Below, piece by piece: positions 9,869-17,953 of a stretch of 64,000 nucleotides of DNA. The DNA is from Paenibacillus amylolyticus (lineage in GTDB: Bacteria; Bacillota; Bacilli; Paenibacillales; Paenibacillaceae): positions 186,001-250,000 of the forward strand of contig NZ_RIAS01000007.1 of assembly GCF_003719335.1 (NCBI RefSeq), in the 5' to 3' direction. Position 1 is the stretch's first letter; every line of letters begins with the position of its first letter. Under the pieces are notes generated by a model that saw only the letters and a list, made by a program, of their open reading frames with translations, was not told the origin of the DNA and searched no databases. The translations under genes were made by a program, and so were the position numbers.

Positions 9869-10375
9869 TTAGTATCCATAGTCAATGCGATAATTCTTTT
9901 CGAGATGAGAAATCCTTTGTTCCAATATCTTTGGCTGAATGTAAACAATATTACTGTTATCTTCGTCATCATCATTGGTAGGAGAGGTATTGCTTAAGGC
10001 TTTGACTCGTTCAACAACGTGCTCATTAATCTCGGCTGTATCCATTTCTTCTTCAGGGACGACTTGGATCGAAATTTCTTAATGTACGGTTGTTTCTGCT
10101 GTCAGCAAGCTTACTACGATGGTCAGTTCACCACATTCAAGCGCATCTTGCGTAAAGATCTCTATGATCACATCTTGGTAAGGAGCATCCACTACAATGT
10201 GTCCTTGATCATTCTCAACCAGACCACTCAGGTTCTTGGAACGATACATTCCTTCTGGCAACTGGATCTGGATTTCTGACGTTTGGAGTGGATCTTCTGG
10301 ATGGACCTGTATCCATAGATGATTCATGCCTTCTTCGTTTTCCATCTTGGACTTCGCGAATTGAATATCAAGCAT
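9869..10375 (-). pseudogene. unknown protein gene split by one in-frame TAA (98 + 69 codons)
   Basis: The ATG overlaps the merR stop (TAATG). The reading frame gives 98 residues to VSLLTAETTVH, then TAA at 10081-10079, then continues without further stop for 69 codons (EISIQVVPEEEMD...RIDYGY) to a TAA 13 bases before the clpP start. The second part has no credible start signal, and a single C-to-T change (CAA to TAA) would explain the interruption. The full product would be about 168 aa: a beta-rich N-terminal part with QIQLPEGMYRSKNL, then an acidic, charged tail ([11 protein letters not shown]). I do not recognise the family. A functional 98-residue product is possible. Confidence 0.6.
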
Positions 10376-10791
10376 TATAGATTTTCACCCCTTAGCGCTT
10401 GTGATACAGAATCGATGACTCTCTGTTTGACCTCCGCAGATATGCGAGGGCTGATCGTGATAATAACATCGTCTGTGATTCGGAGTGTTTCGTTTTCAAT
10501 AATGCGGCTTGGTTCATATAACGTAATTTGCTGGCTAATTTTCTCGATGTCTTCAATAGAAAGTTGCTTTAAAGTTTCCTGAATGGAGGCCAGAGTCTCA
10601 CCCGTTCTGGATAGGGTGACGATTGCGCGAAAATGATGAAGATGGTTATCCGTGTAAACTCTTTTGTTCCCTACTAATTCAAGCGGAGGTACCATTCCGA
10701 TTTGGGTGTAGTACCTCACGGTTCGCAGATTTATACGCGGCTCATCTTGCTGGAGAATTTCAGCGACTTGTTTAGCTGTATAACTATTCAT
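10375..10791 (-). CDS. MerR family transcriptional regulator
   Basis: 138 aa; ATG with AGGAGG 8 bases upstream. Residues 1-75 form the MerR winged helix: YTAKQVAEILQ (first helix), RTVRYYTQIGMVPP (recognition helix with the family's RYY), and RVYTDNHLHHFRAIVTL. The C-terminal 60 residues are short and contain no cysteine cluster or drug-binding domain, so the signal it senses is unclear. First gene of an operon with the interrupted gene and clpP. Two palindromes lie 35-70 bases upstream, consistent with autoregulation. Possible role: a stress-responsive control of the ClpP paralogue (inference from position only). Confidence 0.85.
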   Translation of the reverse strand: MNSYTAKQVAEILQQDEPRINLRTVRYYTQIGMVPPLELVGNKRVYTDNHLHHFRAIVTLSRTGETLASIQETLKQLSIEDIEKISQQITLYEPSRIIENETLRITDDVIITISPRISAEVKQRVIDSVSQALRGENL

Positions 10792-10824
10792 GACACACCT
10801 CCTATGACATTAAACTGTTAGTGT

Positions 10825-10857
10825 TACAGTTAACTGTATTGTTTACAGTTTACTGTA
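10825..10857. promoter_or_regulatory. twin palindromic operator upstream of merR
   Basis: TACAGTTAACTGTA (10825-10838, a perfect palindrome) and TACAGTTTACTGTA (10844-10857, one central mismatch) are spaced 19 bp start to start, and together form a 16-bp inverted repeat GTTACAG...CTGTAAC. They lie directly upstream of the merR start, so MerR itself is the obvious candidate binder. Confidence 0.6.
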
Positions 10858-11162
10858 ACATAATTCGTTTGTCAAAATAAAACATTCAACCTTTATTGGG
10901 GATTGCATATTTGCAAGAGAGGAGAGATGTATACTGGATGCTATCCTAAATAAGCTATAGTTGTCCTTTCTTTTATCACCGTCCCAAGTCAAGCTTGATG
11001 TGTTATATTGATGGAGGACGTGCTAGATGTGTACAAGCTGTGCAAGAGTTAAGGAGTCATTTCAAGAATGACGTGCACCCGCAATCATGTGGAGTACTTC
11101 TCCATTGAATTCAAATTACTTACTATTCATTCATTACCATTACATAACAGGTGGGATGTAAG
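10858..11162. other. intergenic region with no supported gene
   Basis: This stretch between divergent merR and the ABC1-kinase gene is AT-rich. It contains only very short frames (8-13 codons) without coding character. The plus-strand promoter of the kinase gene presumably lies here, but no clear -35/-10 pair stands out. Confidence 0.4.
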
Positions 11163-13127
11163 ATGTTCTTTTTTGTTACATTACTCGTGTGTTTCATTGT
11201 ATTCATGTTGCTGACGTCGTTCTTCAACAGGAAACATAAAGTGCTGATCTCGTTCGCCAGTGCTCTTGTGGTGAGTATGTTACTTCAGGTGCTGGAGCAA
11301 TTTTATCTGAGCAGTATTTTGGTGGCGGCGTTTCTGGTTTACTTTATCATCGGGAATATCAGCACGTTCAAAAGCAACCAGTTGAAGCTGAGCTTGGCGG
11401 TATTATTCAGTACATCGATCGTAACGCTCGTCCTTTCTTTTACATATTTTAATCAAAAGACAACACCACCAGATGCCGAGATTCTTAGAGTCATGTTTAT
11501 CTATTATCCGTTGCTTGTTATATTCACCGCGTGCTATGCCTATATGCTTCTTAACCTGTTTAATTTTAAAATATTGCAGGCGACCAATCCGCTCCTGTAT
11601 ATCTTGAATAAAGTTCGTGCCTGGCGGCGGATGATGCATATGTTCTGGATTATTTCACGCAAAGGTTTGGCTCATTTGATTCAGCAGGATCATGCCAAAC
11701 TGCCATATGTTATTGCTGAGGTACTGGATAACATGGGTGGTGTATTCGTGAAGTTTGCCCAGGTGTTATCGACCAAAAAGGACATGTTACCTGCAAACTA
11801 CATCCAAGCCTTCTCCAGTTTACATGATCAGGTGAAACCGCTAAGCCCACAGGAGCTGAAAGTGATTATCGACACCAAAATCGGCAATATGGATGAAACG
11901 TATGAATCCTTTGGCATGGAACCCATAGCAGCGGCTTCGATTGGACAAGTTCATCTGGCGAAGCTGAAGTCGACGGGAGAGATGGTTGTTGTCAAAATTT
12001 TAAGACCTGATGTAAAGCAGAAAATGACGGTCGATTTGGATATTTTAATCCAGTTTGTATCATGGCTATCCGAGCGCTCTGTCAAAATCAAAAGACTTGG
12101 ATTAATTCAGCTTGCTGAAGGGTTCAAACAGAATTTGATCGAGGAAACGGATTTTGATATTGAAGCCTTGAATACGAATCTAATCCGCAAAGCATTCGAA
12201 GAACACAACATTCGTATCCGTGTCCCCGAGATCCATTCGGAGTATTCGACAAAACAGATCTTAACCATGGAATATATCGAAGGAACCAGCTTCACGAAAG
12301 CAGTGACAAGCGATGTTTCGGAGAGGGTGATGCACGCGTTTTTGGATCAGATTCTAGTGATAGGTATCTTTCATGCAGACCCGCACCCCGGAAATCTGAT
12401 GCTGACCGCTGATGGAGAGGTTGCACTGATCGACTTCGGTTCAGTGGGTTACTTAACGGATGAAGAACGGGGCGGGATGTTAAGCTTCCTGATGGGATAC
12501 AGCAATCGAGATACGAAAGAGATGGCGTATGGTTTGACACGAGTTTGTGAGGATGGGCATTTGCTGGATGAAAAGTTGATTGAACAGCGTCTGAGCCGAC
12601 TTTTGTCCGAAGCGTCTTTCTCACCAGACCCGACAAGTGTCATGATGAAACGAATGATGTCCATGATCACGGAGATGGGGATGTCGTTAAAACCTACGAT
12701 TGCCGGGGCATTCAGAGCCATCATTACGTTGGATGGGACGCTGTCATCTGTAGATGATACGTATTCTTTATCCGCAGCCAGTCAATCTTACGCAACCCAT
12801 ATGGATAAAGGACAAGTTGTCAAAGAGCGTTTAACAAAGGTCAAAGAGCAGATTACGGACTACATTCCGAAGTTGTTGGAACTGCCTATTCTGAAGGACA
12901 ATAAAATTATGATTGCTCGTGAGGAAAATCATTCGCTACATGATTTTATGGGCACATTGACAGTGGGGATATTCACGGTGATCTGTATGGTTGTCATGCT
13001 TGCCAGCTTTGTGCTGCAGGGGGAAGCGATGCGATTTTTACTCGCTCCGTTATCCATATCTGGTTTTGGAGTAGGCATGATCATATTGATTATGGCTGTA
13101 ATCAAACAGTTGAAACCGAAGGTGTAA
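11163..13127 (+). CDS. ABC1/UbiB/AarF-family atypical kinase, membrane protein
   Basis: 654 aa; ATG at 11163 with AGGTGGG upstream (a GTG four codons earlier overlaps this site). About four hydrophobic helices occupy residues 1-140, and two more sit at the C-terminus. The kinase-like domain (about 180-450) has the family marks: KFAQVLSTKKDMLP (variant of the KxGQ motif), PIAAASIGQVHLA (Ala-rich loop), VVVKILRP (Lys), HADPHPGNLML (catalytic loop) and LIDFGSVG (metal-binding DFG). UbiB proteins support quinone lipid synthesis and have ATPase rather than protein kinase activity; a lipid-related role at the membrane is likely here too. The glycine of KxGQ is Ala in this protein. Confidence 0.85.
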   Translation: MFFFVTLLVCFIVFMLLTSFFNRKHKVLISFASALVVSMLLQVLEQFYLSSILVAAFLVYFIIGNISTFKSNQLKLSLAVLFSTSIVTLVLSFTYFNQKTTPPDAEILRVMFIYYPLLVIFTACYAYMLLNLFNFKILQATNPLLYILNKVRAWRRMMHMFWIISRKGLAHLIQQDHAKLPYVIAEVLDNMGGVFVKFAQVLSTKKDMLPANYIQAFSSLHDQVKPLSPQELKVIIDTKIGNMDETYESFGMEPIAAASIGQVHLAKLKSTGEMVVVKILRPDVKQKMTVDLDILIQFVSWLSERSVKIKRLGLIQLAEGFKQNLIEETDFDIEALNTNLIRKAFEEHNIRIRVPEIHSEYSTKQILTMEYIEGTSFTKAVTSDVSERVMHAFLDQILVIGIFHADPHPGNLMLTADGEVALIDFGSVGYLTDEERGGMLSFLMGYSNRDTKEMAYGLTRVCEDGHLLDEKLIEQRLSRLLSEASFSPDPTSVMMKRMMSMITEMGMSLKPTIAGAFRAIITLDGTLSSVDDTYSLSAASQSYATHMDKGQVVKERLTKVKEQITDYIPKLLELPILKDNKIMIAREENHSLHDFMGTLTVGIFTVICMVVMLASFVLQGEAMRFLLAPLSISGFGVGMIILIMAVIKQLKPKV

Positions 13128-13148
13128 GTAAGGTAGGAATTAGACAGA

Positions 13149-13313
13149 ATGAAGGCTACCATGCCCAAGGAATTATTAAACAAATTTCTGAATGACTTGG
13201 AGTCCTCACAACGTGAAGACGGTGGCTGGAGCGATGAGCATGGCTTGAAGCATTGGCAGGCGTATAATACGATTTTTACGTTATCGGTGCTTCGGAATTA
13301 TGGAAGGTTGTAA
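13149..13313 (+). CDS. small protein resembling a terpene-cyclase/prenyltransferase repeat fragment
   Basis: 54 aa, MKATMPKELLN through VLRNYGRL. The middle QREDGGWSDEHG and AYNTIFTLSVLRNYG resemble one QW-type repeat as found in squalene cyclases, prenyltransferases and similar alpha/alpha barrels, where a full protein has many such units. One unit alone cannot form the barrel, so this is either a remnant of a larger gene or a small protein of its own. Its ribosome binding site is weak. It sits 21 bases behind the ABC1-kinase gene and before a terminator, so it would be co-transcribed. Confidence 0.45.
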   Translation: MKATMPKELLNKFLNDLESSQREDGGWSDEHGLKHWQAYNTIFTLSVLRNYGRL

Positions 13314-13346
13314 TTCAAGGAATATTCTGTTTGCAAAAATGAACGG

Positions 13347-13382
13347 CCTGAACTTACCTGAGTTCGGGTTATTTTTCTTTTT
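13347..13382 (+). terminator. rho-independent terminator
   Basis: CCTGAACT and AGTTCGGG form an 8-bp stem (one G-U) with loop TACCTG and are followed by TTATTTTTCTTTTT. It ends the ABC1-kinase transcription unit. Confidence 0.75.
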
Positions 13383-13500
13383 CAACTTGTAGGACGTTTT
13401 AATCCCTGTTTCATCTAAAAGGATCAAGTCGAATACCCGATAAGTATTATAATAAAAAGCCGCCAACCTTTAGCATGAACGGAAGAGGAGAATGAACCCG

Positions 13501-14652
13501 ATGATACGTGTCATGTTGATTGACGATGAAGAAGCTGCACTCGATTTGCTTGAAATTTTGCTGGGTCAGATTGGGAATGTGGAAATCGTCGGAAGATACT
13601 TGAACCCCATTCAGGCTCTAGAGGATTTTAAAAAAATAACGGTAGATGCCGTATTTCTGGATATTCAGATGCCGGGAATGAAGGGAACACAAGCAGCTCG
13701 TCACATCCGAAGTATGTTTCCTGAAATGCCCATCGTATTTACAACAGCCTATGCAGAATTTGCGGTAGAAGCATTCGAGATTGAATCAACGGATTATTTG
13801 CTAAAGCCTTTTACAACGGGGCGATTACAGAGTACACTGACACGCATCAATAAACATTTGCAGGAACCTGCCAATCGGCCTGAAGCCAACATAGGTTCTA
13901 TTCCGCTTGTGCAGTGCCTTGGAGGATTTCAGATTATATTGCCTGGTGAACCTAAGGAAATCGTGTGGAAAACGAAAAAAGAACGGGAGCTTTGCGCATT
14001 TCTAATCCATCATGAAGGGAAACGTGTTAACGCTCCTGTGATTATTGAGGCACTGTGGCCGGGATACGATCTCGTGAAAGCTAAAACGTATCTATACACC
14101 TGTTTGTCCTATCTTCGCAGAAGTTTGGCGGAGCATGAGGTTCCGATCCATATTAGTAAAGGGAATCAGGGGTTTACTGCTGAACTGAATGAAATGACAG
14201 TGGATGCTTCTGCATTTGAGAACCTACTTATTCAAATACTTTCCGAAGAGTCATTAAGTGAGAGAAACTATGATCAGATGAATCGGATGTATACCGGTGA
14301 TTATATGGAAGCATGCGATTTTGGATGGGCTTCTGCCAGACAGTCGGAGATCAGGTCACAGTATGTGCATGCACTTCGCAGATGGCATATGTATTTTCGA
14401 AGCCAAGGCAAACTTTCGCTTGCAGCAGATAGCTTGCAGCGTGTGATGGCACTGATGCCCGATTCCGAGGTTGATGGCCGTGCGTTAATCCGAGTTCAGC
14501 TTGAACTCGGGAACCGAAGTGAAGCGCATCGTGTATGTTTGCAGTTGGAACAGGCTGTTCGTGTTCAGCTGGGAACAGAACTGGAGGATGAAACGATGCT
14601 GCTGGTTCAGCAAATGCTGAAAGATCGGAGCGCAGCGTTCAATGAGACGTAA
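13501..14652 (+). CDS. SARP-type response regulator (REC + winged helix + BTAD)
   Basis: The start is ATG 13501, ten bases after AGAGGAG; an ATG nine bases earlier is too close to that site. 383 aa. The receiver domain (1-120) has VMLIDDEEAA (acidic pocket), FLDIQMPG (phospho-acceptor Asp), FTTAYA and the Lys of LLKPFTTG. Residues about 135-235 form an OmpR-like winged helix typical of SARP proteins (ERELCAFLIHHEGKRV, ALWPGYD, YLYTCLSYLRRSL, KGNQGFTAEL). The rest is the helical bacterial transcriptional activation domain (GDYMEACDFGWAS onward). SARP proteins bind direct repeats near -35. It overlaps the dual kinase gene by 11 bases; the SLH gene downstream carries suitable repeats and is the probable target. 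Confidence 0.88.
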   Translation: MIRVMLIDDEEAALDLLEILLGQIGNVEIVGRYLNPIQALEDFKKITVDAVFLDIQMPGMKGTQAARHIRSMFPEMPIVFTTAYAEFAVEAFEIESTDYLLKPFTTGRLQSTLTRINKHLQEPANRPEANIGSIPLVQCLGGFQIILPGEPKEIVWKTKKERELCAFLIHHEGKRVNAPVIIEALWPGYDLVKAKTYLYTCLSYLRRSLAEHEVPIHISKGNQGFTAELNEMTVDASAFENLLIQILSEESLSERNYDQMNRMYTGDYMEACDFGWASARQSEIRSQYVHALRRWHMYFRSQGKLSLAADSLQRVMALMPDSEVDGRALIRVQLELGNRSEAHRVCLQLEQAVRVQLGTELEDETMLLVQQMLKDRSAAFNET

Positions 14653-17600
14653 ACTATGTGCAGTACTGATCACCATAGCCATGTTGTTGGCCACCTACGG
14701 ATTACTTTTAACCTATTTTACATTCAATAAAAAACCGATGCCGATTGCAACAAACGGTGTTATGGACTTGAGACAATGGGATTTCGAAACGGAAGGTGTG
14801 GTTCGGCTTGACGGGGAATGGGCGTTTTATCCGCATCGTCTTTTCTTTAGCCATCCTTTTGGAACACAGAGTAAAGAGGGGAAATCTGCCCAATTCATTC
14901 AAGTTCCGGGAACATGGTCCAAACAAATGGGTACACTTGGGACAGCTACTTACCGACTAAAGATTCTGGTTGATGATGACAGCGCCGTATATGGGTTGAA
15001 AACAGCCTCTATACTCATCTCCAACAGGCTGATTATCAATGGACAAGTCGTTGGCTCCAGCGGGCAGCCTGGTCCAAGTAACAAGTATTGGGCACTTAAC
15101 AAGCCTTATGTAAGCTATTTTACACTAAAGCCAGGATGGAATGAACTTCTTGTTGAAGTTGCCAATCATGAATTTAAGGTTAATAGCGGGATCAGTGAAT
15201 CGATACAATTCGGTAAGGCAGACCAGATTTCAAGCATCCGTGACCGTGCAACGGCTCATGACTGGATCGTGCTTACAGCTTTTCTGATTATGGGACTGTA
15301 TTTTATCGGGTTGTTTTCACAGCGCAGAAATGATCATTCCCTTGTTGTATTTGGACTTGTTTGTGTATTTATTGCCGCGTTTACGAGTGTAAGCGGGGAA
15401 AGAGTGCTATTCGATGCCATTGGTCCAGTTCCATTTTGGTTATATTTTCGTATTCAGATGGTGCTGACTGTCGGAGTTGGTGCAGGATTTTTCCTATATG
15501 TGTATACCGCCTTTCGTTCTTACAGCTACAAATGGCTTACCAAAGCAGGTCTGGTCGCAGGTGCAACCCTGTTGCTTCTGCATATGGGTTTTGCAGCACA
15601 GATTACGACGGGGGTATTCCGTCTTCTGACATCGCTGTACGTCACATTTTCTTTGTTGTATGCAACGTATGTGTTTGTCTACGCCGTCCTGAACAAGGTA
15701 GCTGGAAGTTGGTATCTTGCTGTGGCAGCTATGGCTTTGAACGCACTGGTGCTCAACCAGAACCTGAATGTTTATTTTGGCGTTCCGATCTATTCTTTGG
15801 CGCCTGTCGAGCCGTTTCTTGTGCTGCTCATGCTCGCGCTGTTGATGTCGCTCCGCTTCTCCAACGCTTTCAAGAGAATTGAAGAGCTCTCCGGGCAACT
15901 GCTGGAAGCAGACAAACATAAGGATGATTTTCTGGCACGTACCTCGCATGAATTCAAGACGCCTCTTCACGGCGTGATGAATATATCCAGGTCTATGCTT
16001 GAGGATGTAAAGAATCCACCAGGGGCTGATCAACAGGAAAAGCTTCAGTTAATGATCGATATCACGAGAAAGCTGTCTCAGCTTGTCTACGATATTCTAG
16101 ATTTGTCCAAGCTGAAGCAGGGCCAGCTCAGGATTGAGCGGTCAGCTGTCGATGTATGCTCGGTTGTGGAGATGCAGGTCCGTTTCTATGCTTATCTAAG
16201 TATGGAAAAGGAAGTAGAACTCGTAAATCAGGTGCCGACAGGATTGCCTCATGCATATGGCGATGAATCAAGGTTAAGCCAGATCATTGGGAATTTGCTG
16301 GATAATGCCATCAAGCACACGGATAAAGGAACGATTGTAGTTACAGGAAGAGAGCACAGAGGTATGTTGCTTTATGAAGTTAGAGATACGGGAGCAGGTA
16401 TTCACCCCGAAGATATGCCATATATATTTGAACCATTCAAAACGATTGATGGCACAGAGAATCGGGGCACAGGTTTGGGTTTGAGCATTGCCAAGCAACT
16501 GGTAGAATTGCAAGGGGGCATGCTGAGTGTGCATTCCACACAGGGAATCGGGACAACCTTCATCTTCACTCTGCCAATGGCAGATTCAAACGGTAAATTC
16601 AGCGAGGCTCTGGACGATATGTCCGCCCCTTACCCACCACCTGTGAGGAGCGATTACTCGTTCCCAACCCCACATATTATGAATTCTGAAGGTAAACGCA
16701 CCGTATTAATTGTGGATGATCAGTATGTGAATCTAAAGGTACTGCTGGACACCCTTCAATCTTTGGACTACCGGGTCATTGCTGTCAAAAGTGGAGGGGA
16801 GGCACTTCGTGAGATCGAGCGGCCGGGGAGAATTGATCTTGTGATTCTGGATCTGATGATGCCGGGCATGTCCGGATACGAAGTCTGCCAGGAAATCCGC
16901 AAGCGCTATACCTTGTTGGAGTTGCCCGTACTGATGGTCACTGCCGCGTTTCAGCCGCAAGACAAAGTGGCTGCCTTCCAGGTGGGAGCCAACGATTATC
17001 TTCCCAAGCCGTTTGATCTTGAGGAGCTGAAAGCTCGAATCGGCAGCCTGCTCGCCATGAAAGAATCGCTGGGACGTGCAGTCGATATGGAAGTGGCTTT
17101 TCTTCAATCACAGATCAAACCACATTTTCTATACAACGTGCTTAATAGCATTGTGTCTTCCAGTTATACGGATGTGGAACATGCACGGAACATGATTGTT
17201 TCACTAGCTGATTACTTGCGGGGCAGTTTTCGGTTCAGTAATACGGATGAACGGATCGCATTTGCAGAGGAGTTCAGCCTGATTCAAACGTATGTGGAGA
17301 TCGAGCAGGCCAGATTTAGAGGTCGCATCTGTTTCGAGTACGAAATACCCGAGGCTGCTTATCAGGTACAAATGCTACCGTTAATGCTCCAGCCATTAGT
17401 GGAGAACGCCATTCGCCATGGCATTGGTGATCAGATCAATGGCGGTAAGGTTACATTGACAGCGGTGAGATCAGAGGCATATTGGGTATTCACTGTAACC
17501 GATGACGGGGGAGGGGTTTCCCACGAGCTCAAGCAACAGTTGCTTGAGCCAATTAAACCGAGCAGTCAGCAAGGTGTTGGATTAAGAAATATTGATAAGC

Positions 17601-17695
17601 GATTACGATTTGAATACGGCACTGCACTGGAGATAACAAGCGAGCCAGGAGTTGGAATGAGTGTTGCTTTCCGCATTCCTGATGTGCAGTCTTAA
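14642..17695 (+). CDS. 7TM-DISM hybrid sensor with two histidine kinase cores
   Basis: 1017 aa. Order: an N-terminal helix; an extracellular jelly-roll sensor domain (about 35-190, WDFETEGVVRLDGEW, FIQVPGTW, a fold like sugar-binding domains); seven transmembrane helices (about 200-400); HisKA with SHEFKTPLHG (His near 437); HATPase with NLLDNAIKH, DTGAGI and GTGLGLSIA; a receiver domain (about 687-810, VLIVDDQ, LDLMMPG, KPFDLEEL); a LytS-type kinase with QIKPHFLYNVLNS (near 823); and a second HATPase (PLVENAIRHG, GVGLRNIDKRL). Both kinase cores look intact. Signal presumably passes from core 1 to the receiver, to core 2, then to the SARP regulator it overlaps. Input is probably a surface carbohydrate, by fold only. 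Confidence 0.9.
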   Translation: MRRKLCAVLITIAMLLATYGLLLTYFTFNKKPMPIATNGVMDLRQWDFETEGVVRLDGEWAFYPHRLFFSHPFGTQSKEGKSAQFIQVPGTWSKQMGTLGTATYRLKILVDDDSAVYGLKTASILISNRLIINGQVVGSSGQPGPSNKYWALNKPYVSYFTLKPGWNELLVEVANHEFKVNSGISESIQFGKADQISSIRDRATAHDWIVLTAFLIMGLYFIGLFSQRRNDHSLVVFGLVCVFIAAFTSVSGERVLFDAIGPVPFWLYFRIQMVLTVGVGAGFFLYVYTAFRSYSYKWLTKAGLVAGATLLLLHMGFAAQITTGVFRLLTSLYVTFSLLYATYVFVYAVLNKVAGSWYLAVAAMALNALVLNQNLNVYFGVPIYSLAPVEPFLVLLMLALLMSLRFSNAFKRIEELSGQLLEADKHKDDFLARTSHEFKTPLHGVMNISRSMLEDVKNPPGADQQEKLQLMIDITRKLSQLVYDILDLSKLKQGQLRIERSAVDVCSVVEMQVRFYAYLSMEKEVELVNQVPTGLPHAYGDESRLSQIIGNLLDNAIKHTDKGTIVVTGREHRGMLLYEVRDTGAGIHPEDMPYIFEPFKTIDGTENRGTGLGLSIAKQLVELQGGMLSVHSTQGIGTTFIFTLPMADSNGKFSEALDDMSAPYPPPVRSDYSFPTPHIMNSEGKRTVLIVDDQYVNLKVLLDTLQSLDYRVIAVKSGGEALREIERPGRIDLVILDLMMPGMSGYEVCQEIRKRYTLLELPVLMVTAAFQPQDKVAAFQVGANDYLPKPFDLEELKARIGSLLAMKESLGRAVDMEVAFLQSQIKPHFLYNVLNSIVSSSYTDVEHARNMIVSLADYLRGSFRFSNTDERIAFAEEFSLIQTYVEIEQARFRGRICFEYEIPEAAYQVQMLPLMLQPLVENAIRHGIGDQINGGKVTLTAVRSEAYWVFTVTDDGGGVSHELKQQLLEPIKPSSQQGVGLRNIDKRLRFEYGTALEITSEPGVGMSVAFRIPDVQS

Positions 17696-17746
17696 ACAAG
17701 ATATAATTGAATGTTTCCCAAGTATATCCCAGTATGTCCAAGTAAA

Positions 17747-17778
17747 TAGTCCTATCGTGTAAACGATGGGGCTATTTT
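17747..17778 (+). terminator. terminator of the first kinase/regulator operon
   Basis: TAGTCCTATCGT and ACGATGGGGCTA pair over 12 positions including G-U pairs, with a 4-base loop, and are followed by TTTT. Confidence 0.6.
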
Positions 17779-17862
17779 GTTGTAAAAAATGCAGTGAATG
17801 AGACAGGAAAAATATCTTATACCTTAAATTAATGTAAAATTTTGTCGAATCGAGTCGTTTTT

Positions 17863-17896
17863 TTTAAGGTTTTTTTAAGGTGCTTTAAGCTATGCT
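17863..17896 (+). promoter_or_regulatory. SARP-type direct repeats and -10 box of the first SLH gene
   Basis: TTTAAGG at 17863, TTTAAGG at 17874 and TTTAAGC at 17884 are spaced 11 and 10 bp, on one face of the helix, and run up to a -10-like TATGCT at 17891. No normal -35 is present; the repeats occupy that place. An inverted copy (CCTTAAA) lies at 17822. The start codon of the SLH gene is 57 bases downstream of the -10 box. The same layout occurs before the second SLH gene. Confidence 0.6.
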
Positions 17897-17953
17897 GAGT
17901 GAGCTGAATGTAATAGATGAAATAATAGAGCGAGATAATGGGGGGATCGATAC

